A stretch of 64,000 bases of DNA from Branchinecta lynchi. Taxonomy: Eukaryota; Arthropoda; Branchiopoda; Anostraca; Branchinectidae. The translations under genes and the position numbers were made by a program. Positions 15,668 to 26,359 of this stretch are shown in pieces. The stretch is from NCBI GenBank assembly GCA_023053575.1, contig JAKZAP010000007.1, positions 26,933,464-26,997,463 on the forward strand. Direction: 5' to 3'. Each line of letters starts with the position of its first letter. The first letter of the stretch is position 1. The notes beneath the pieces are model-generated. The model saw only the letters and a program-made list of their open reading frames with translations, was not told the DNA's origin and did not search any database.

Positions 15668-17080
15668 TTATTCCCCCGGTCAATCTGCGCAAGAAAGAGG
15701 TCATTTTTACAGAGAAACTTCAATTAAGCGCTGATTATGTTTCAGGTAAATACCCAGGCTGCGAAATTTTTATGATTGGAGATGCTAATGAATTAAAGTT
15801 GGATCACTTATATCAAAGTTTAGAGCTTAGACAAATTGTTAAGTTCCCTACCACTAAGGGGGGAACTTCTTTGGACGTTATTGCTACAAATTTACATGAA
15901 TTTTACGAAAAACCTGTAACGGGTGGTAGCTACCATTGCGAATGCGAATGGTAGCTGCCATTTCGTATTAGAGTTAAACCCACGTAATAAAATTCGAATT
16001 GAATATACTACTACTATAATTACATCTAGACCTATAACTGACGATGGGTTGGTCAGTTTTGGGACTTGGGTCTCAAAAGAAGCATGGGAAGAAGTTTATG
16101 GAGCAAAAGGAAGCGAGAAGAAGGCTTCGGAACTACAGAAAAAGCTACCAACTAAATATTAAGATTTTTTTCCGTAAAAACAGACAAAAAATATTCCGCG
16201 GACCGCCCATATGTTACGAAAGAAGTTAAAGATATGGTTCACGAAAAACGTCGGTTATTCCGAAACGGAAGGACGAAAGAGGCAAATAAATTGAAAAATA
16301 AACTGCGCAAACTTACAAGACAAGCTGGGTCTGCGTATTACTCTACAAAAGTTCAACATCTAGCTGAATCAAAGCAGTCGCAGTGGTATAGAAATAAAAA
16401 CTATTAGTCGGTAAGGTGCAGAAGGGAATTGACGGACGAAAAGGAAGTGGACACTGCACATAAGTTAAATGCTCATCTTGTTGATATAGTCCAGACCCTA
16501 CCACCTCTCCCTAAGGATGAACTTCCGGAAGTGCCCCCAAGTTTCAAAAATTTTCCCTTGATAAACACCCAAGATGTGGTACGTAAGCTCAAAGCACTGA
16601 AAAGAACGAGTATAACCCCAATTGATATTCCAATTAGTTTAATAAAAGCTTTTCCCGATAAAATTCCTAAGCCCCTCTCTCAGATATTTAATAAAATAAC
16701 TACATCTGGAAAATACCCTTCTTTTTGTTCTACCCCAAGTTCTACCCCAAAAGAAAGAATCCCCAAATGACTTCAGTGGTGTCGGTCCGGTAACAATTAC
16801 ACCAATTTTTAGTAAGGTTTACGAGCAATTCCTATCATCTTGGCTCAAAGAATCGATTCTAAAACATATTGACCCAGTGCAGTTTGGTAATCTGCCAAAA
16901 ACCTCTACAACCCATTATTTAGTTAGCTTAGTTGGTAGGATCCTTAAAAATTTAGATACACCTGATCATTGGATCAACCTTATTGCCATCGATTTAAAAA
17001 GACGTTTGATCTCATTAGCTACAGTAAGCTCGTGGATAAACTTTTAAATACATTTAATGTTGATTCCTTCTAGTTAAGAT
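15668..17080 (+). pseudogene. Decayed non-LTR retrotransposon (endonuclease and reverse transcriptase remnants)
   Basis: The plus strand shows an APE-type endonuclease C-terminal piece (IGDANELKLDHLYQSLELRQ, then GGTSLDVIATN), a linker, the start of a reverse transcriptase (RKLKALKRTSITPIDIPISL, then LSQIFNKITTSGKYP), and its middle (FSKVYEQFLSSWL, then QFGNLPKTSTTHYL). The pieces lie in different frames with several stops, so the copy is dead. The order endonuclease then RT on one strand fits a CR1- or RTE-like LINE; the clade is not certain. The YADD active site has been lost. It begins where a family A copy ends. Confidence 0.82.
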
Positions 17081-17159
17081 AGTGGAAAAATTTTTAACCG
17101 GTAGAACTCAGCGAACAAAATACAAAGGGGTCTTGATGTATCCAGTGTTTGCTTGGTGT

Positions 17160-18873
17160 CTTCCCACCAAGTTTCATCTCATAGCCGAAGGGCAAGTGCC
17201 ATAAGAACGCACCTTTTCATTAGTGGGTCTGGACATGGTCTGGAGCTACTCAGATTGATCCTTGGTTATGGCACTTGAGCATACTCAAGTGCTATATAGC
17301 GATCGTGATTTCTGTCGGTCTGTCTGTCTGTCATTCTGTCGTTCTGTCCAGGTTTTGCTAGTTTGGGCACTTCCACACAAGCTAGAACGATGAAACTTCG
17401 CACACATATCAGGGACCCGACCACATCAACTCACAAATAATCACTTCCCCAATCCGACTTTCCCCGTATCCGGGAGTCCGGAAACTATAAAGCAAAAGGG
17501 GAGCAAAATGTACCAGAAAGAGCACTGCCCAAAACGGGATCGAAGCACGGACCTCTGCGTCGCGAGTCAGGTGCTCTACCACTGGGCCACGACTCGATGT
17601 ATGAAGAAGCAAATGCGGGACTTGATACAGTTTAAAGATTAAAGTAAGACCAAGTGGTGAAACGCTTCCCCATAAGCTAGGACAATGATTAACTTGGAAA
17701 TAATCACTTTCTAGATCCGATCGTAGTGGGGGTAGTGGAGGGATGGGAAATCCGGAAACTATTAACCTGCATAACTGTGAAAGGGTAATCGGACATGCGT
17801 GAAACTTGGCATGTGTCAAGGACAAGTGTTTCGGATATTCAGTTTCGAATCCGGACCAGATTCAGGCATATGAGAGAACCGACCTGGTTAACTTGGAAAT
17901 AACCACTTCCCCGATCCACCATCGCGGGGGGAGTGGAGGGATGGAGAATCCGGAAACTAGAATCATACGTAACTTTGGAACGGGTGATCGGACATGCATG
18001 AAACTTGACAAGTGTGAAGAAAAAGTGTCTCAGATTTTCAATTTTAGGTCTGGCCCGAATCCGATAACTGGGGGCGAGGGTAGAGGGGGGAACGGAAATC
18101 TTTTGAAACGCTTAGGGTTGAGGGATCGGGATGTAGCTTGAAGGGCAGCACGAGCATTAACCCTAGATACTTTATTGACAAAATAGGACCGGATCGTGTC
18201 GCAGTGGAGGGTGTCTGAGGGGATTTCCTGGATTTCCGCGGTGATCATCAGTTAGGGTACTTCCGGATGCCCGGCATCTAGTGACATTCATAACTTTAGA
18301 ACGGGTGATCGGACGTGAATGAAACTTTACAAGTGTCAGGAACACGTGCCTCAGATTATCAATTTCAAGTTCGGAACGAATCCAATAACTGGGGGGGGGG
18401 CTGGAGGGGGGTGCAAGAAATCTCGTGAAACGCTTAGAGTCGAGAGATTGGTATGGGACTTGGGAGGAAAGACCAAGCATTAGCCTCGGCATAAACCGTA
18501 GAGACAATACTGACAAAACAGGACCAATCTTGTCACAGTTGGGGGAGTTTGAGAGGGTTTTCCACAATTCTGGTCATCACGATTCGAGCTAGGGTACTTC
18601 CAAATGTGCTATGTCTATGAACTTGGCAGACTGCGCTATGACCATGAAACTTGGCAGGCATGTTAGGGACTCTGTCCCTCGCCCGATCCGATCATCGCTG
18701 TGGGAGAAACAGTTATTACTGAGTGGAGTAACTATTTCAGATTTAGTCGATCAAGCCGATTTTCTGATGAAATGAATATCGGGAGAGAGATGCGGCCTTG
18801 ACAACTGCAAACCGTATCTGACAAAACATGCTAACTGTTCTTACAAGTGCCATATGAGCTTTCAGCTCTTGTT
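17160..18873. repeat. Second family A cluster, reaching the WAP exon's splice site
   Basis: The block holds the hairpin variant at 17275, GGTCTGTCTGTCTGTC microsatellite and repeated ATGAAACTTGGCA blocks, and ends with the family terminus CAAGTGCCATATGAGC (18844-18873). The last bases provide the pyrimidine tract of the next exon's acceptor. No gene is visible. Confidence 0.7.
17521..17595 (-). repeat. tRNA-like sequence (SINE or tRNA pseudogene)
   Basis: On the minus strand GGCCCAGTGGTAGAGCACC (A box) is followed by an anticodon-arm-like segment with loop CTCGCGA, then GTGCTTCGATCCC (B box). The acceptor-stem halves do not pair, so a functional tRNA is unlikely. Confidence 0.6.
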
Positions 18874-18885
18874 TTTTATTGGCAG

Positions 18886-19059
18886 GCACCACCTGCGAAA
18901 GAACGTGTCCATATAATCCGCCAGGTGCCGTCGGAATCTGCTCAAATAGTTGTGGAAAAGGTTGTCCCCAGGGACAAGGCTGTTGCTTAGTGGGATGTGT
19001 CCATACCTGCAAGCGACTGCTTTATAGCTCAGGAATAGGAGACAGGTGTCCGATTTTCG
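18886..19059 (+). CDS. Secreted cysteine-rich gene, WAP-like exon (internal)
   Basis: The exon follows an acceptor CTTGTTTTTTATTGGCAG and ends at a consensus donor GTGAGT (19060). Both ends are phase 1, so its 174 bases form a module that can be added or skipped without a frame change. It encodes a domain with the spacing C-x3-C-x3-C-x5-CC-x3-C-x3-C (ICSNSCGKGCPQGQGCC, then LVGCVHTC), which fits a WAP four-disulfide core, a fold common in secreted protease inhibitors and antimicrobial proteins. Phase and strand agree with the exons at 29855 and 34863, so I assign them to one gene. Upstream exons and the signal peptide were not found. Confidence 0.75.
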
Positions 19060-19525
19060 GTGAGTGTGGCTTTCCCTTGCGATTTTCTTGCTTACCATTT
19101 CATACGCTGTCTTTGGAATATGACGATAGCACCTTATCTTACCGACCCTTAAATCAAACTTGTTAGCGACAAGAGGCTTTTGTTGCCTGATGGCGTCAGC
19201 TGTCCTAAAAGAGTGAAGGTTGACAAAAGATCTCCAAGTGACTTCTCTCGTCTCTGTCGACGACTATCTTGGAACAGCTGTAGTTTCTGCCATCACTACC
19301 TCCTTCATAAGTGTAACGTTAAACTTAAACCGTTATATGGTAAGCGTGTCCGAAGTATCTAGGCGGGTCCTTTCCCTTGGACATGATCCGACTCTTGCCT
19401 ATAAAACCAGCACAACTCTATATAATGGCTTTATTCATATCATACCGCTAATATCGAAACCCCGTAAGATCGGTACAATAATACAAAAACCTTAGTTACA
19501 GAATATGAACACTTGCTGATACGGT
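19060..19525. other. Intron sequence, nothing recognised
   Basis: Sequence between the WAP exon donor and the first hAT-type MITE. No exon with paired splice sites and no named repeat was recognised. Confidence 0.5.
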
Positions 19526-19533
19526 GGTCGAGG

Positions 19534-19827
19534 CAGGGGCATCACGACTGGGTGGAGGGGAGGGGGATGCCTCCCCCCAATGCTGTCGTCCAATCGGTAA
19601 AAAATAACCGAGTCGGCGCGAAGCGCCGCGATTTTTCGTCAAAACAGTTGATTATTTTCATGAAAATCGGAATAGATTTTTCTGAAAATCAGTCGATTTT
19701 TTTCAAGAATGTGATTTTGTTGTTGAAAACAGTCGTTTTTTCTGCAGAAAAAGTCGGTAAAAATTACCAGCCAGTCGGTAATGTACTCATCCCCCCCTCC
19801 CAAACATTTTGGCTAGTAACGCCTCTC
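19534..19827 (+). mobile_element. hAT-type MITE, copy 1
   Basis: The 294-bp element starts CAGGGGCATCACGACTGGG and ends GGCTAGTAACGCCTCTC, imperfect terminal inverted repeats of hAT style. It is flanked by a perfect 8-bp target duplication GGTCGAGG (19526-19533 and 19828-19835). The inside is a series of (T/A)CAGTCGATTTTT-like units. It has no coding capacity. Confidence 0.9.
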
Positions 19828-20296
19828 GGTCGAGGCCCAACTTCGTAATCCAATGTAATGCACTGATTCCGGAATACTGACTCTCTCTCCTTCTCGATAC
19901 CTGATTTTTTATACTAATTTCCTCCAGAGGTTTCTCTAACAAAACCATTAATGTGTCAACCTTTAAAGACTTCGAGTGAGGGACAAACAGCCTCTAAGAA
20001 GCGAATTTCTATCGTCAGAGTGGATTGAAAGAATTTCTAACAAAACCAATAATGTGCAAAACCTTCGAGCGAGGGTCATATAGCCTCTAACGAACGAACT
20101 GCTAACAGCAGAGTAGATTGAACTGGCAACGGAAAGAATCTCTGGAGAGAAAGTACGTTGAGGTCGAGCAGGAGAGTTTGGAAATAATAGAAATGATGAA
20201 AAGCTTACTATTATATAAGGGACTTCCGTTAAGTGGACAACTCGGTTCCAGGAGAAGTTGTACCATTTTTGGGGGATTCCAAAACATAAGTGGAGG

Positions 20297-20670
20297 CAGG
20301 GGCGTCACGACTGGGGGGGGGGGAGCGTCCCCCCAATGTTGTCGGCCAGTCGGTAAAATTAACCGAGTCGGCACGAAACGCCGGTATTTTTCGTCAAAAC
20401 AGTTTATTTTTTTCCAGAACAGTCGGTTTTTCTGAAAATCAGTTTATTTTTTCGTCAAGACAGTCAGTCGGCTTTTCCGAAAATCAGTCGAATTTTTCCG
20501 AAAATGAGCCGATTTTTTCCGAAAATCAGTCGATTTTTTCCAAAACTGTCATTTTTTTTCGAGAAAACAGTAGTTTTTCTGCCAAAACAGTCGATAAAAA
20601 TTACCAGCCAGTCGGTAAATGCCTTGTCCCTCCCCCCCCCAAAAAAAACATTTGGCTAGTAACGCCTCTG
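20297..20670 (+). mobile_element. hAT-type MITE, copy 2, nested in a family B repeat
   Basis: The 374-bp element runs from CAGGGGCGTCACGACTGG to GGCTAGTAACGCCTCTG with an 8-bp target duplication AGTGGAGG (20289-20296 and 20671-20678). Removing it restores AAGTGGAGGGATACCTATGA, which is exactly the family B terminal sequence seen elsewhere, so the insertion came after family B. Internal CAGTCGATTTTTTCC-type units are more numerous than in copy 1. Confidence 0.93.
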
Positions 20671-20678
20671 AGTGGAGG

Positions 20679-21490
20679 GATACCTATGACATCAAAAAAG
20701 TTTTCCGTCTGTCAGCACGATAACTCTCGAAGGGAATGAGATATTTTGATGAAGCTTGGTGAGAGGATTCTTCGAATCAAGGGAAAATTCGAATTTGAAG
20801 ATGGGCCCGAACCTGCATATTTAGGGGAGAGGGAGGGGTTTCAAATAAAGGGGCTAAAAAAATATTTTTCAAAAGCTAATGAGATAGTCGGTTAAGGGGT
20901 AAGAGGACGTGCTGAAGACGAATATGAATATTTTCGCCGGACAAGTAGTTCACCTGGAATTCGGACTAAGCCACAAAGTTTGTTTACATTAAAAGTTTTA
21001 TCTGAATTTGATTAGATGTGCAATTCATGTGTAAGAAGACATGCTGAATCTGAATATGAAAATGATTTTCTACCTGTACACACAGTTCACCACGAATCCG
21101 TCTGAAATCGGAAAATTTGTTAAAAGTTAAAGTTTTATCTGAAGTTGATTCGAGGCTCGACAGAGTGGTAAAGAGATACGCTGAATCTGTTTTTGAACTT
21201 CAGTTTTATGTAAGGCACCCGGAATCCGGCTGAAACCAGAAATTTGGCAGAAGTGATGCAGGAACTTTCGTCAAAGTAGAGATGACACAGGCTATAGGGG
21301 TGTGCATACTGAATTCATATTTGAACTTGATCTTCTCAGATGATTCCCATTTGCCTTAATCTGTTTCTAAATTTTATTATTAATGTGTCAAGGAGTCTGG
21401 CGAAGACTGTACCTCTATAAGACCCGATTGTCTGGATCAAATATTAAATATTTGGGATCCCATCGAAATCTTTGGTTTTGGTTTGCTTCA
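20679..21490 (-). repeat. Family B repeat array, reverse orientation
   Basis: After the terminal AGTGGAGGGATACC and ATAACTCTCGAAGGGAATGA block come three to four diverged units with AAAGTTTTATCTGAAGTTGA and a GACAAGTAGTTCACC segment. It closes with TTTGGGATCCCATCG at about 21453-21467. No gene. Confidence 0.8.
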
Positions 21491-21802
21491 AGACTACTTG
21501 AGCTTCCTAAGACTGGGGGGGGGGGGGGGGGTCAATAGAGAGATTGTAACGGTCTCAGCAAAAACAGATAGATATGCACCATAATCGAAGAACAGCAAAC
21601 CCACCAAATTTAAGGTTGTGAGCTATAGGATTCGTGATTTTTAAAGAGTCTGAAGAACCAGCGTTTGGTAATCATTATGAGCCTGTAAGCTAGTGGAAAC
21701 GTCTTCCGACCCTTTCTTGATTATTGGATCCCGGTACTGGAAAAGTATTATTTTTTAATATATAAGGTTTGAAGCCAAGCTGACCGTTCATTTCAAATAA
21801 GG

Positions 21803-22490
21803 TAGAAAAAACGAGATGTTTTTGGTTTTTTCTTGATCAGCTAGTTACCCCTCCAAGATGATGTGCGAGGGATAAATACAATTTCGGATATTTCGGTTGC
21901 ACTTCAGGCAAACCGTCCTCAGCGAAAAAAACAAAACTAAATAAAAAAAATCCAACACAATCACAACAGGAAAACGATGCGGAACCAACAGACAATAAGA
22001 CGACATGTCACTAAAAACCAGAAGAAAGATGCGGACAGAACGACATGTAGATAAAAATAAAATAACGAAAGATAAAATGTGCGTGTTCTAAGTGTACATG
22101 TACAAGTCTGTGATTATTTACAGTTCTGAATTCTGTGTATATTTACAATTTACCATCCGTCTGGGAAAGCGCAGAAGCTTTCACCCAGAAAACGGCCCAC
22201 TCCGAAAATCCATAATATGCTTGACCACTTTCAATAAAAGTTCAACGGAACTTCATGTCGTTCTGTCCGCATCTTTCTTCTGGTTTTTTGTTACATGTCT
22301 TCTTATTGTCTGTTGGTTCCGCATCGTTTTGTGTTGGATTGTATGATTTAGTTTTGTTTTTTTCCCTGAGGACGGATTGCCGGAAGTGCAACCAAAATAT
22401 CCGAAATTGTATTTATCCCTCGCACATCATCTTGGAGGGGTAACTAGCTGATCAAGAAAAAAACCCGAAAATCTCGTTTTTTTTTATTAA
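21803..22490. mobile_element. Foldback element with about 240-bp inverted arms
   Basis: The left arm (about 21804-22050) and right arm (about 22254-22490) are near-perfect inverted copies, both containing GATCAGCTAGTTACCCCTCC-type and CCTCGCACATCATCTTGG-type sequence. The spacer is about 200 bases. A shorter relative is at 46983-47284. There is no coding capacity. Confidence 0.85.
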
Positions 22491-22659
22491 TTATTATTTT
22501 TATTTTTATCAGAAATGACGTCCTGATGGTCCGAAACTTTTGAAATAGGTCTCACATACCTACTACTGTTCAGTTTTTGCACCCAATCCACATTATTTTT
22601 CAAAAAATTATAAGTTAAAGCTTAGGCGAGAATGACAATCTCGTTACCCACCACTTCTT

Positions 22660-23070
22660 CACTTAAATTGGCTTAAAGACACGCTGAAAATGCGTTACGT
22701 CGTTGTTCTACTATTCACGAGTCATTAATTTTCAAATAGTGGAATTTCCGTGTGATTTGTTGTACCTCTCTGCGCTTGCATTTTTGTTGTATGCCTTACG
22801 AGAAACATTTATGTTTTTTTTTGCTTCAGGCACTATGCAACCTTCGCCAATATCACCACTGCCTACTGAAAAGCCGAGTTTGTGTCGAGATTAAAATTTC
22901 CCGTGTCATAGAGAAATTTACGCAGCGGGGACGGCCGCAGATATTCTGAACTTTATAACTAGAGCAGATACTGTAAAATAAAAGAAATCCCTTTGCAGAA
23001 TCCAAATCTTTCAATGTATTCAATTAAATGACAGAACAATAAGTTGGATGTTCAGTTAAACTCCAAGAAT
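22660..23070 (+). repeat. Dispersed repeat, direct copy of 53270-53640
   Basis: Shared blocks in the same order include GAAAATGCGTTACGTCG, TTGTACCTCT, AAAAGCCGAGTTTGTGTCGA and GAGATTAAAATTTCCCGTGT versus diverged equivalents near 53290-53640. An exon-like acceptor inside this copy is therefore part of a repeat. Confidence 0.7.
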
Positions 23071-24000
23071 AATAGTATCGAAAATGTCAACAGAGTCACA
23101 GAGATACACGAATATGCGAGTGCATAGCTTTTTTGTTAATTTACATAACACTTCGTGCGATTCAAATACAGTCTTGGTTTTATAAAATCTTAGTCGAAAT
23201 AAATACACTGAATATAATCTCTTCCTGTTGCAATGTCAATTGGGTCAATCCAATCTGTCTTAGTTCCGCGAGAGTTCTTTGCGGTACAAAAGAATAATAG
23301 TAGTTTCAAAAAAAAGCGCTAGGATTTTCGACTATAAATAAAACAATACATTAGTTAAGAAGCAACGTAATAAAGTAAAATCAAAAAGAGTTAAAAGATG
23401 GGTAAAATATGGACTGAAGGATTTCACTAACACTCGGGTGCTTGAGTCGGAGGGGGGGGGGGGGGCGTTAGTTGTTGTTTGTCGATGAGCTTCACTGCTA
23501 GTTTTGCCCTTCGGACAGATGGTTCACCAGTGAAACTGGGCAGGAGGTCTCGATGATTTCTGAGTTCAGGATTTGTCTTCAGAAATCCATGACTAGTTTA
23601 TGTCACCTTTCCTTGACTGTTCGGAGATTCAAGACTTCTAAGCTCACTGTTTTCTGAGTATTCTCAATAAAACCATTTGGCTGGTTTGTAAGTGAACTGT
23701 GCCAGACTGCATATGCGTATTAGACGGCTTGTCTTGCATAAGTTTTAAGAAGAAGTGACTTCAGCTCAAAGCCGAATCTTCATAAATAGGACAATAATTT
23801 TGGCAACCCATCTGCTTTTGACTCAATACTGGTAATGTTAGTGTTCCAATGGAGTGTGCACATTTCCGGTAGTCTGTCGGAAGATGACGTTTTGTTTGAG
23901 GTTCAGGTTCAGGTTTATATATTTACGTATAAATTTATAAAATAAATTACACTTCTTTCCCGGCAGAGAGGCATCTCGAATGCTCGGGAACAACATACAG
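23071..24000. other. Intron sequence with a poly-G tract, nothing else recognised
   Basis: It holds a 16-base G run near 23451-23466 and A/T-rich sequence. No exon-like segment was supported. Confidence 0.4.
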
Positions 24001-25575
24001 TGAAAAAAAACAAGACCAAAGGTTTCGATGGGATCCCAAAAATTCAATATCTGATCCAGACAACTGGGTCTTGTCTTAGCCAGATCGAGTCATCGCCAGA
24101 CTCCTTGAAAATTTTTACAGTTAAAATTCAGAAACAGATTAAGGCCAAATAGCTAATCACCTGAGAAAACCAAGTTCAGATATGGATTCAGCAAGTGTGT
24201 TTACCCCTATAAGTTATATTTGTTTTGACGAAAACTTCCTGCCACTTCTGCCAATTTCTCGGTTCCGGCCGAACTCCAGAACTACTTGTCCGGCGAAAAA
24301 AGAAAGCTCAAAGACGAAATCAGGGTATCTTCTTTCCCCAGTAATGAACATCTAATCAACTTCAAATATAAATTTAGCTTATAACAAATTTTCCGATTCC
24401 AGCCGGATTCCGGTCGAACTATATGTCCGGGTAAAATATGATTGTCATACAGGGACTCAGCATCTCTTCTTACCCCTAAACCGCTAATCTAATCAACTAG
24501 AAATAAAACTTTGATTTCCAACAGTTTTCCGGTTTTGGCCGGATTCCGGGCGAACTGCATGTCCGGGTAGAAAATTGTTTTCACATAAGTGTTCAGCATG
24601 TCTTCTTGCCCTAAATCCAACATCTAATCAACTCCAAATAAAACTTTTAATTTTAACAAACTTTCCAGTTTGGGCCGGATTCCGGGCGAAATACGTGTCC
24701 GTCGAGAAAATAGTTTTCACCATAATCTTCAGCATGTCTTCCTACCCCTAAATCGAACATCTAATCAATTTCAAATAAAACTTTTACTTTCAACAAACTT
24801 TCCGGTTTGGGCCGGATTCCGGGCGAAATACTTGTCCGTCGAGAAAATAGTTTTCACCATCGTCTTCAGCATGTCTTCCTACCCCTAAATCGAAGATCTA
24901 ATCAACTTCAAATCAAACTTTTATTTTCAACAAACTTTCCGGTTTTGGGCCGGATTCCGGGCGAAATACTTGTTCATCGAGAAAATAGTTTTTACCATAA
25001 TTTTTAGCATGTCTTCCTACCCCTAAATCGAACATCTAATCAATTTCAAATAAAACTTTTACTTGCAACAAACTTTCCGGTTTGGGCCGGATTCCGGGCG
25101 AAATACTTGTCCGTCGAGAAAATAGTTTTGACCATCGTCTTCAGATGTCTTCCTACCCCTAAATCGAACATCTAATCAACTTCAAATAAAACTTTTACTT
25201 TCAACAAACTTTCCGGTTTCGGCCGGATTCCGGGCTAACTACTTGTCCGATGACAAAATGATTTTCACTATCGTGTTCAGCATGTCTTCTTACCCCATAA
25301 TCGACTGTCACATTAGCTGTTTCAAAATATTTTGTTTGTCCCTTAATTTGAATCCCCTCCCCCACCCCTAAATGTAGAGCTACAAAGCCCATCTACGAAC
25401 TTGACTGGTCCTACGACCCAACGAATCCTCACACCAATTTTTCATCAAAATATCTCATTCCCTTCGAGAGTTATCGTGCTTACAGACGGATGGACAGACG
25501 GACGGACGGACGGACAGACGGACAACTTTTGCGATGTCATAGGTATCCCTCCACTTACGTTTTGGGATCCCAAAA
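24001..25575 (+). repeat. Family B array of about eight 137-bp units with ORF remnant and palindromic end
   Basis: It opens with a remnant of the family B ORF (TKGFDGIPKIQYLIQ, ending KQIKAK at about 24150). About eight units of roughly 137 bp follow, each with TCCGGTTTGGGCCGGATTCC, CTTGTCCGTCGAGAAAATAG and CTTTTACTTTCAACAAAC. It ends with the ATAACTCTCGAAGGG-type block, a GACGGACGGACGG microsatellite and the 16-base palindrome TTTTGGGATCCCAAAA at 25560-25575. Confidence 0.88.
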
Positions 25576-25869
25576 ACAGTTTAACCTAAATAAATAACGA
25601 GTAATCATCCGCAATACCATAAATACAAAATAAATAATAAAATACCACATTCACCAGAACTGACTTGCACCTCCGAATTTTCAGTCCTGTGGACCTTTGC
25701 AAGGGAATGCAACCCGGGGAAACAAATAAATAAATTTAATAATTCATAATGATTATTTCTTTAAATCTCTTCTTTATTAATCCTTCAGAAGAACCTACCT
25801 GGATCTTACTATTATATTTATTATAATTGATTATCGCACTATTCCGCAATGAAAATCGCGACCGCTCAC

Positions 25870-26350
25870 ATCTTATCAAAGGCTGCCTAACCAAATCTGT
25901 TTGTTGAGGAAATATACTCTAAAAAGGGTGCTCTTTTCTTCACTGACCATAAGTTCTACCTGGTTTGCTTCAGCTTTGCGCTGTGTCAGCAGGGTCTTCA
26001 CCGGTTCGGAAGGGTTAACCTCAAGGAGGAAACCTAGTAGGGACATAGTAAGGTCGTAAACAATTTTTTTCATCTCCTACATTAGTTCATTGATTACCAG
26101 TAGGAAATCCAGTGGGCCAAGTTTAGAACCTTGTTCTGCTCCGCAAGTGATATCAAGCAGATCGGAAGTTTCACGATCTTGCGGGCTCCCATGGTGTTTG
26201 CTTCATCAGTGACCTTCTGGTGCTCAAGATAGTCGAAAGCCCTGACAAAACCAGCTATGATATCTTAACTGACGACAAATGCTCCTTGTTTCTTGAGATG
26301 TCAACGCTTGGCTCTTTAACTTGTCCATACTACCAAGTTGACTCGGGTCC
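25870..26350 (-). pseudogene. Decayed LINE reverse-transcriptase fragment
   Basis: Read on the minus strand, the pieces resemble a reverse transcriptase: SQLGSMDKLKSQAL (the QFGxxKGxSTTHAL region), GFVRAFDYLEHQKVTDE (the first catalytic Asp region, xxFDxxxH), and YDLTMSLLGFLLEVNPSE (a damaged YVDDLTMSE). Stops and frame changes interrupt it. The clade is uncertain. Confidence 0.55.
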
Positions 26351-26359
26351 ATTTTGTTT

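Noticed and set aside
17521..17595. Functional tRNA gene (Ala-like anticodon CGC)
   Set aside because: The acceptor stem halves do not pair; only pol III boxes remain, as in SINEs.
22840..22894. Exon-like segment after TTTTTTTTTGCTTCAG in phase 1, encoding TMQPSPISPLPTEKPSLC and a stop, as an alternative last exon of the cysteine-rich gene
   Set aside because: The segment lies inside a dispersed repeat whose other copy at 53.27-53.64 kb has similar sequence; no donor or conserved cysteine pattern supports it.
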